A stretch of 64,000 nt of DNA, taken from Mytilisepta virgata (taxonomy: Eukaryota > Mollusca > Bivalvia > Mytilida > Mytilidae). A program made the translations under genes and the position numbers. The stretch is from contig CM051517.1 of NCBI GenBank assembly GCA_028015205.1, forward strand, positions 56,357,455 to 56,421,454. Direction: 5' to 3'. The notes under the pieces are model-generated. The model had not been told where the DNA came from. It did not search any database and saw only the letters and a program-made list of their open reading frames with translations. Below, one piece after another: positions 58,272-64,000 of the stretch (its first letter is position 1; each line of letters begins with the position of its first letter).

Positions 58272-58582
58272 ATAAATAATGTAGAAAGTCTTAAAACGAC
58301 AACACTTGAGAGATTGCTGTAGTAATTTTATTCATCAACATACGGCACCGTCACCAGGACACATATAATACAAATAAATGAGCTTAAGTAGAAAAAACGG
58401 GTAGTCTAAATGTAACGTCATAAGTTTAACCATTGTATTGAAAATGAAAATGAAAGTAGAATGTTAAAGTATAAATAGACAATGAAACAATATAAAGATT
58501 GACGGTATGAAAAAGAAAAAGAAAGTGAAATGAATTGTTATCTCTCAAGTGTTGTCGTTTTAAGACTTTCTACATTATTTAT
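58272..58582. mobile_element. MITE-like element with perfect 42-bp inverted ends
   Basis: ATAAATAATGTAGAAAGTCT, TAAAACGACAACACTTGAGA, GA at the left is repeated exactly, inverted, at 58541-58582. The 311-bp unit is A-rich with no coding. Perfect ends suggest recent activity. No clear target duplication. Confidence 0.8.
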
Positions 58583-59896
58583 GTGTTTATTGTAACGACT
58601 CTGCACCCAATGTATCCACTTCAGGAATTCTACCGTACTAAAGATTGATCAGGCGTTGGTTCACTTTCGTTTATAATTTTTTGCTCAATAAAGTTTAACA
58701 TAGTAAAAACGTACTGAGATATAATAATTGTGGATATAATTACTAATTTCAAATTATTTAAAACGTATGTTACCCTCAAGACGTCTCAATTGATTTTCAA
58801 AGATCGACGCGCAGGTAAATATACCTTTGGAAGTCACATAAGATTATTGAAAATAACCAGATATGTTTTTTCAACAAAAAAAAAGCAACAAGAAAATAAG
58901 TATTGAAATTTTTTTTATAGAGATTGAATTCAATATGTTTGTTTATTTCAGTCCCGTCAATCAGGAAAAGGTGTGGCCTTGATGTTATATACTGTTAGTG
59001 ACCGTATATGACTTGGAAATATACTGTCAACGCATTTTGACAACTCAAACAGAACGATTGCTGTATCAATTTAGAATGATATTAAGGATGCGATCTATTT
59101 TGTTCACTTAAATTTGTATTTATATCCTTAACGCGTCGGGAAAATAGTCAATGTCTCGGGACCAATAAAATTGCTATATCCCTCAACACTGTTCAATAAG
59201 TGTATAATGTCACCAAAGATTATAGTATCAAGACAATATAAATTTCGATATATGAATTCTTCACGAATCGCGGGAAATTCTACCGATTCTAAGCCTAATC
59301 TATATATCGATTTTATGTCAAGTTAATGCACTGTTATTGTGAATGTACATTGATACAGCTAATATTTTAATTAATCAAATTTAAGCATACATAAATCGTG
59401 TAGATTATACAATACAATGACTCCATGTATTAATCTCACAGTTAATTTTAAAATTTGAACGCTTTGATGGGGTGTACAAATTATTTGTGTTGATACACAA
59501 GTATGTAGACATCGCATGCGCCATCATAATGACCAAATTCAAAATACGTGTTACATTGCCCTTATAATAAATTCTGCAATTTATATGAATAAATGTATTG
59601 ATCTTTGTACGACAAGTATATTTCCACCAGGTAAATTCGTATTGAATTACTGTAAATGACCGAGAATATATACGATTTACTTAATACAATGTATTTCTAC
59701 AGGGTATACAAAACAAAAAACATGCTTGAACATGTTGAAGTATGGCTAACAAAAGTGTTATATTAACGTTAAATATTTAAATATGAATGGAAGTAATTCT
59801 ATTTCACATAGTTGTGACATCTTACAATGTCTTACTTAAATTAGAATTACGTGCATATTTGTAGGAGGACTTGTAGGTAAGTATTATGTTTATCTT

Positions 59897-60060
59897 TATT
59901 AGGATTTTATGCCACTTTCACAATGACTTTCTATATTGTGGCGAGCGGTTTGTATTAGAGGAGAGAGCTGGAATACCCAGAAAGAGTACAGTGTTTGATT
60001 TAAGATTATAGTTGAACAAACCTCGCTACGAACGGAATTCTAATTTACATCATGTCGAAA
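59897..60060. repeat. Diverged SINE body
   Basis: TAGGATTTTATGCCACTTTC, ..TATTGTGGCGAGCGG, GGAGAGAGCTGGAATACCCA align with the SINE at 5535-5776 in the same orientation, but with many changes. The tRNA-like head is not recognisable. Confidence 0.45.
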
Positions 60061-63013
60061 ATTGATAATTAGTTGTTACGACAATCAACGTAGATCATTT
60101 TGTCAACAAGTCCCCTTCATTTTAGAAGATATTGGATCGATGTTTTAATTTTTTTTTTTTTTTTTTTTTTTTTGTCTTTTGTTTGTTTGTTTTTTTTTTT
60201 GTTTTTGTTTTTGTTTTTGTTTTGTGTTTTTGTTTTTGTTTTTTTTTTTTAATAAGCGGCTTCGAAAGCTTAAGGGTAAGAATGTCCTGCACTCTTCCTG
60301 TACTTATCACACTTCATGTTGGTGAAATACAGGGTAGTGGCAAGTCGATCGGATGTTGTGGCAGTTCCAGTGAGACTTGAAATCAACCTAAGATATCAAC
60401 AAACAACAAAATGGATAACAGCAAGGTCAGCATTGACATTCCAAACAATCAACGCCTAGCAGAAATCGGACAAAAAATACCCAGTCTTATCAGGGAGATA
60501 AATGTATTAACTTCGTAACGGTCGGTTTAATTGAGATGCGATGACCGGATCTTTAATTTTGGGTTCACCTGAGTATATAATGCATTTAATCCTTGAAGTG
60601 GAGGTTGTTAAGAGAGAGTAAAATATCTACTAGTATATAGCGGAGAATGAATTTAAAGGATTTAGATAGACGTCGCGCAAGATGTTGGTATCACTAAACG
60701 TGACGTCAGTTTTTAACGTTCTGAGGTAAAAATACGCTAGATTTATGTGAGATGTTTTACTATGCTAATTATTTTGTTTCAGAAATGTTTTTGTTTGTTA
60801 TCACTTTGAGGGATACCATTTAGAATTTTTAAAAATTTTGTTATTGAGAAATTAACTTCTTTTATTTTAATTTATATATATATTTTGTTGTTTTTTTTTT
60901 TTTTTTTTTTTTTTTTTGTTGTTTATCTATTTACTATTTTTAGAAATCTTTTTTATTTCCTTTGTGGTTGTTAAATTTATCTTTCTACCTATGACTTCAT
61001 GTCTAACATATAGAAATTTATATTCTACATATATGGTATATGTGTAACAACGACATTCATTTTTAAGAAATAAAATCCTGATAAGCACCGCTTCCCTTTC
61101 TAACGTCAAATTGGATCTCAGACGTCATTTTCCGACTGTGTGACATTTTACTGAGAAATCGCAAATTTCTTATAATTCTCGTAATTCTAAATTCATTAAT
61201 ACATTTTGATATGGATAAAAATGCCAAGAAAATGCACATTACGAATATACTTTTCAAATCTGATGTAAAGAACAAAGTTTCTGTTCATGTTCTGTTAAAA
61301 TTTGAATGTGATATGCGTCAAACGTTAATTTGTTCATTTTCGGCTCTCTGTTTCATTTAGTTGCGAAATCGCAGAAATTGATGTTAAGTCATACAATTGC
61401 AGAAGAGAGACAAAATTTCAGTTCTATTAAAAGGAGAAATGAAGGCTCATTTCCAATATAAATGAGAATGTTAGTATATGTTGCTAAGTTGAACATTGAT
61501 ATGATCGGAAATCGTGTTTATTATTTTGACTTCCGGAAAGATGGATACATTTTCGAAATGTGACTTGAACCGTTTTCGCCAAGAAAAGAGTGGTTTGGGT
61601 AAAATTCAAGACCTAATGATTAAATTTTTTAGGCGTATGTTTGTGAATGCATACTTATTAAAAGGCGATATTTATTTTAACTAAATTATTATCAAAGAAA
61701 AAAATGAATTAGAATCCGTTACTGCGTTTAAAAATATTTCTTTACGTTTTGTGACACCTCCGTGCACTTTAAGAGTTACATGATACTACAATAAAATTTC
61801 ATTCCAATATTTTGATAAGTACATGATATCGCAAGAAAAATATTTGATTTAAAACATTATGTAAAAATCATAAGAACTAAAAGTGTTGTTTTTTAGCTTT
61901 TCCGAAGATTATCATTATCAACTTGGTCCATTTTACCGACTTTTCTATTCTCTACATGGTTCTCTTGATTCATTCGTTGGTTATTTTCCGTAAAATACGC
62001 TAATGACGTTGTAGTTTATATGAAATAATCATTTTCTATTACCAAGTGATGTAATTCACCAATAACGGTAATTTTTCGATTACCCACTTTTTTCCTGGAG
62101 TTAAATATAAAGGAATATGCGAGTTTTTAGTTACGCCTCTACAGCTGAAAAAACGTCTTTTTCTGAGCGTTCTCAAGCTTATGCGTCGAAAAAAAAATTA
62201 TTTTCAAATAAAATATGTGTTTATGAGAGAAAATGAAAGTTGATGATTTATTTAATGTATAGTTTTATTTGATTAAATGTACAAATAAATTTTGGTCCAT
62301 CGCTTTTGGTACCGAAAACGCTGACATCGTGACGTGATACCAATATTAAGCGCGACGTCATAGTATTTTCTTTTCTCTGTATTAGCCCTTATATAAAATT
62401 AGCTTCATAGGAAAACAACGCAGTAAAGTTGATGTCACCAATAAACTATAATGAGGCTTAAATTGGCAAAATTACCCATCTTTACCTAACAACCTTATCT
62501 TATGTAATATCAAAACAGAACTTCGAACCATGACCGAAACCATGCTATGTAAGGATTAACGTATATATTCACGCATCTGCCAACACTTTATCTAATTTGC
62601 ATACTACCACATGACCAACTGTCTTAGAATCTTTCGTGTGGAGGCTGTTAAGAGATAGTAAAATATCTAAATATCTGTTTATTAGCCCTTATATAAAATT
62701 AGTTCAAAAGAAAACAAGAGCAGATTGGATACACGTAGTCCGCATAGTTTGTCCGCATAAGCATTTGGATTGGTTGTTGATAAAGTGTACTTTACAAACT
62801 CATCAAATATACTATCGACTAGACATTCTGGCATCTAAACGAAGTCGTGCTAACTGTGCTTATTGTCAAAAAATACATGTGGTTTCCCCATTTTCAATCA
62901 AGCATACATATTTTGTACCTTGCCGTCTGGTCCAAGAAAAGGATTAGATAAAGCAGAAGGTATTTTAGTTTATGAATTGGAAAACATTTAATTATGTTTA
63001 TATTCTATTTCAG
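60061..63013. other. Right ShKT gene last intron, remaining part
   Basis: Contains T-rich low-complexity tracts (60148-60250; 60890-60918) and a short direct repeat TATTAGCCCTTATATAAAATT at 62381 and 62679. A 103-residue plus frame at 62636-62947 has ANCAYCQKIHVV and a distant Cys, but no recognised domain. Confidence 0.4.
60148..60250. repeat. T-rich low-complexity tract
   Basis: T runs are broken by single G (GTTTTTGTTTTTG). Frames on both strands are artefacts of composition. Confidence 0.9.
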
Positions 63014-63033
63014 GTAGTAAACTAATTGGGTAA
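63014..63033 (+). CDS. ShKT gene (right), possible last exon
   Basis: Acceptor ATTCTATTTCAG| is followed in phase 1 by five codons and TAA (GSKLIG in the joined frame). It resembles the start of the left gene's last exon (GSKRGNS) at DNA level: GGTAGTAAAC...GGGTAATCC against GGAAGCAAAA..GAGGTAATTC. It is very short, so support is weak. Confidence 0.3.
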
Positions 63034-64000
63034 TCCTGTCTCGCTGGATTGAATTGAAGAATTGAATCATTATAATAAAGTCCATGTACCTATAATATCG
63101 TACTTTTCCTCAACAATTGTGATTGCTGTTGTTGTTGTCGTCGTCTTCGTTGTTGCTGTTGAGAATATTGATAATCTTACTTTTTCATATCTGAAATTTC
63201 GCTTTATCTTCAGCAATATTTTATATCTTGCTAATTTACTCGCGATGCATAATAAGTCCATATGGAAATATATTACTTATACACATGAAATGGTACTATG
63301 ATTGTAATTCCGTTCTAATTCTTTTGAAGAAGTAAGAGCGATTTATAAATTTAATTTACGACTTTGACTTGTCATATATATATTCTCTTTTGAGTGCTTG
63401 TTTTTGTCTTCAGTCAAACAAACTGACCACCTGTTATCAGAACAGCCGGCTTATACGCTACTGACTGTCACCAAATAAGGAAGATACGTCCAAATACCAT
63501 ATGTATACGGTGTAGACGTGAAGATCTGCATTACGAATTTTGATTTACTTGATTTGAAAGTTACCCTGGGAGTGTTCAGATGATACACTGGCCGCTAATG
63601 TTATAATCTATAATTACAATTTTAAAGTACACCGACATTTTCTTTCATTTGCATTTACGATTTCCAAATGAGGGCGTCTCATGTTCATTTTCCTTAAACG
63701 TGAATGAAATACTCGACTTGTCTACTGACGCTCAGCTATAAGGAAAATGTTAACGATGAATTTTAAGAAATAGCTTTGTTTGAAAAGAAAGAATGCTTCA
63801 ACGACATTTAAATTATATGATATCCTCGTTCAAAATAAATATAAATTTTGATGCACAGAATGTGCCAATATCGTTGATTAACAATTAATCGGTTGTCCTC
63901 AGGGCCTAAAATGTTGAAAACCAAAACAATAAATAATCCAACTGGACCAAATTCAAAATTATCAAACGTGTTAAGCTGAAACAGAGTGAGGGAGATACTA
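63034..64000. other. Right edge, mostly unassigned
   Basis: A strong acceptor at 63415 (TTTTTGTCTTCAG|) opens 21 phase-1 codons to a stop and could be an alternative last exon; not proven. Positions 63852-63915 carry a reversed hammerhead-family fragment. Confidence 0.35.
63852..63915 (-). repeat. Hammerhead-repeat family fragment, third copy
   Basis: On the minus strand it reads TTTTAGGCCCTGAGGACAAC, then CCGATTAATTGTTAATC, then TGTGCATCAAAATT. This aligns with TTTTAGGCCCTGAGCACAAC, CTGATGAG..., GGCATCAAAATT at 45534-45600. The core boxes are lost. Confidence 0.5.

Larger units (their letters stand above)
57478..59210. mobile_element. Large inverted-repeat region
   Basis: Block X (about 57478-57870; AAGGATATAAATACAAATTT, GTTGACAGTATAT, GCGCGTCGATCTTTCAAA) recurs inverted at 58740-59129. 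Block Y (about 57880-57965; GGGATATAGCAATTTTATTG, GAGACATTGA) recurs inverted at 59131-59210. The order is X Y ... X' Y', not X Y ... Y' X', so it is not a simple hairpin. Arm identity is high. No coding frame was seen. Two smaller inverted repeats lie in the centre. Confidence 0.75.
52570..63033 (+). other. Gene span: secreted multi-ShKT protein, right copy
   Basis: Gene model: exons 52570-52633, 54761-54889, 55515-55655, 56039-56116, 56809-56940 and, tentatively, 63014-63033. Signal peptide, ShKT A', ShKT B', Thr/Ser/Pro linker, ShKT C' and a short tail are encoded. All junctions are phase 1. The length (about 10.4 kb) and layout mirror the left gene. The final intron of about 6 kb holds a large inverted-repeat region, so other exons could be hidden there. 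Function is unknown; secretion is inferred. Confidence 0.65.

Noticed and set aside
59495..59630. Possible exon with CIDLCTTSIFPPG before a GTAAAT donor
   Set aside because: Only two cysteines and entry phase does not match phase 1 of the ShKT gene.
60122..60380. Frames of 62 and 82 codons on both strands
   Set aside because: Produced by poly-T/poly-A low complexity.
62636..62947. 103-codon plus frame with a Cys-x-x-Cys
   Set aside because: Cysteine spacing loosely recalls a piggyBac C-terminal finger, but no other transposase part is present.
63415..63476. Alternative last exon after TTTTTGTCTTCAG
   Set aside because: Good acceptor and phase 1, but the 20-residue peptide matches nothing in the paralogue.
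1..64000. CRISPR arrays, operons, tRNA or rRNA genes
   Set aside because: Tandem repeats here lack unique spacers; exon structure is eukaryotic; no full tRNA fold was recognised outside the SINE head.

Overview
The window looks like a bivalve mollusc nuclear genome, most likely a marine mussel (Mytilidae). It is AT-rich, its coding sequence is split into short exons, and it has no operons. It carries a RING-less B-box/coiled-coil/propeller protein, a DZIP3-type HEPN protein, a tRNA-headed SINE, a repeat with a hammerhead-ribozyme core, Tc1, DIRS-like and LINE elements, and many foldback repeats. The organism call is inferred from recognised family types; no database search was possible. Most of the sequence is introns and mobile DNA.

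Two multi-exon genes frame the window and point outward. On the minus strand, 10658 down to 205, a secreted protein is encoded by a signal-peptide exon, four ShKT (six-cysteine) exons and a short last exon. On the plus strand, 52570 up to about 63033, a paralogue has a signal-peptide exon sharing the same first seven residues, three ShKT exons, a Thr/Ser/Pro linker exon and a possible last exon. Every junction I can place is phase 1, so the domain exons can be duplicated or skipped without breaking frame. Two plus-strand ShKT exons are a recent tandem copy. One minus-strand exon carries an in-frame stop.

Between them are two other likely host genes, both on the minus strand: a single-exon 568-residue B-box protein (24144-25850) and the first exon of a HEPN/DZIP3-like protein (32437-33378), with a probable second exon at 28197-28302. 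A decayed LRR plus 24-bp-repeat plus transposase-like composite lies at 40859-45009.

Mobile DNA by region: LINE fragments (9.0-9.8, 38.6-40.2, 46.3-46.9 kb); two copies of one RT-element 3' end (21.5-22.0, 23.1-23.8 kb); a DIRS-like element with a broken SGNH hydrolase (28.9-31.3 kb); an apparently intact Tc1-family element with perfect terminal repeats (36.35-37.89 kb); a TTAA-flanked element nested inside an older repeat copy (49.4-51.4 kb); a large terminal-inverted-repeat element holding a hAT-like insertion (16.3-17.9 kb); two MITE-like elements (8.0 and 58.3 kb); a retrozyme-like pair of hammerhead motifs 310 bp apart (45.55-45.9 kb); a ~155-bp satellite at four sites; a ~140-bp GC-rich tandem repeat (18.2-19.1 kb); and at least six compact palindromes. 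I recognised no tRNA, rRNA or CRISPR array.
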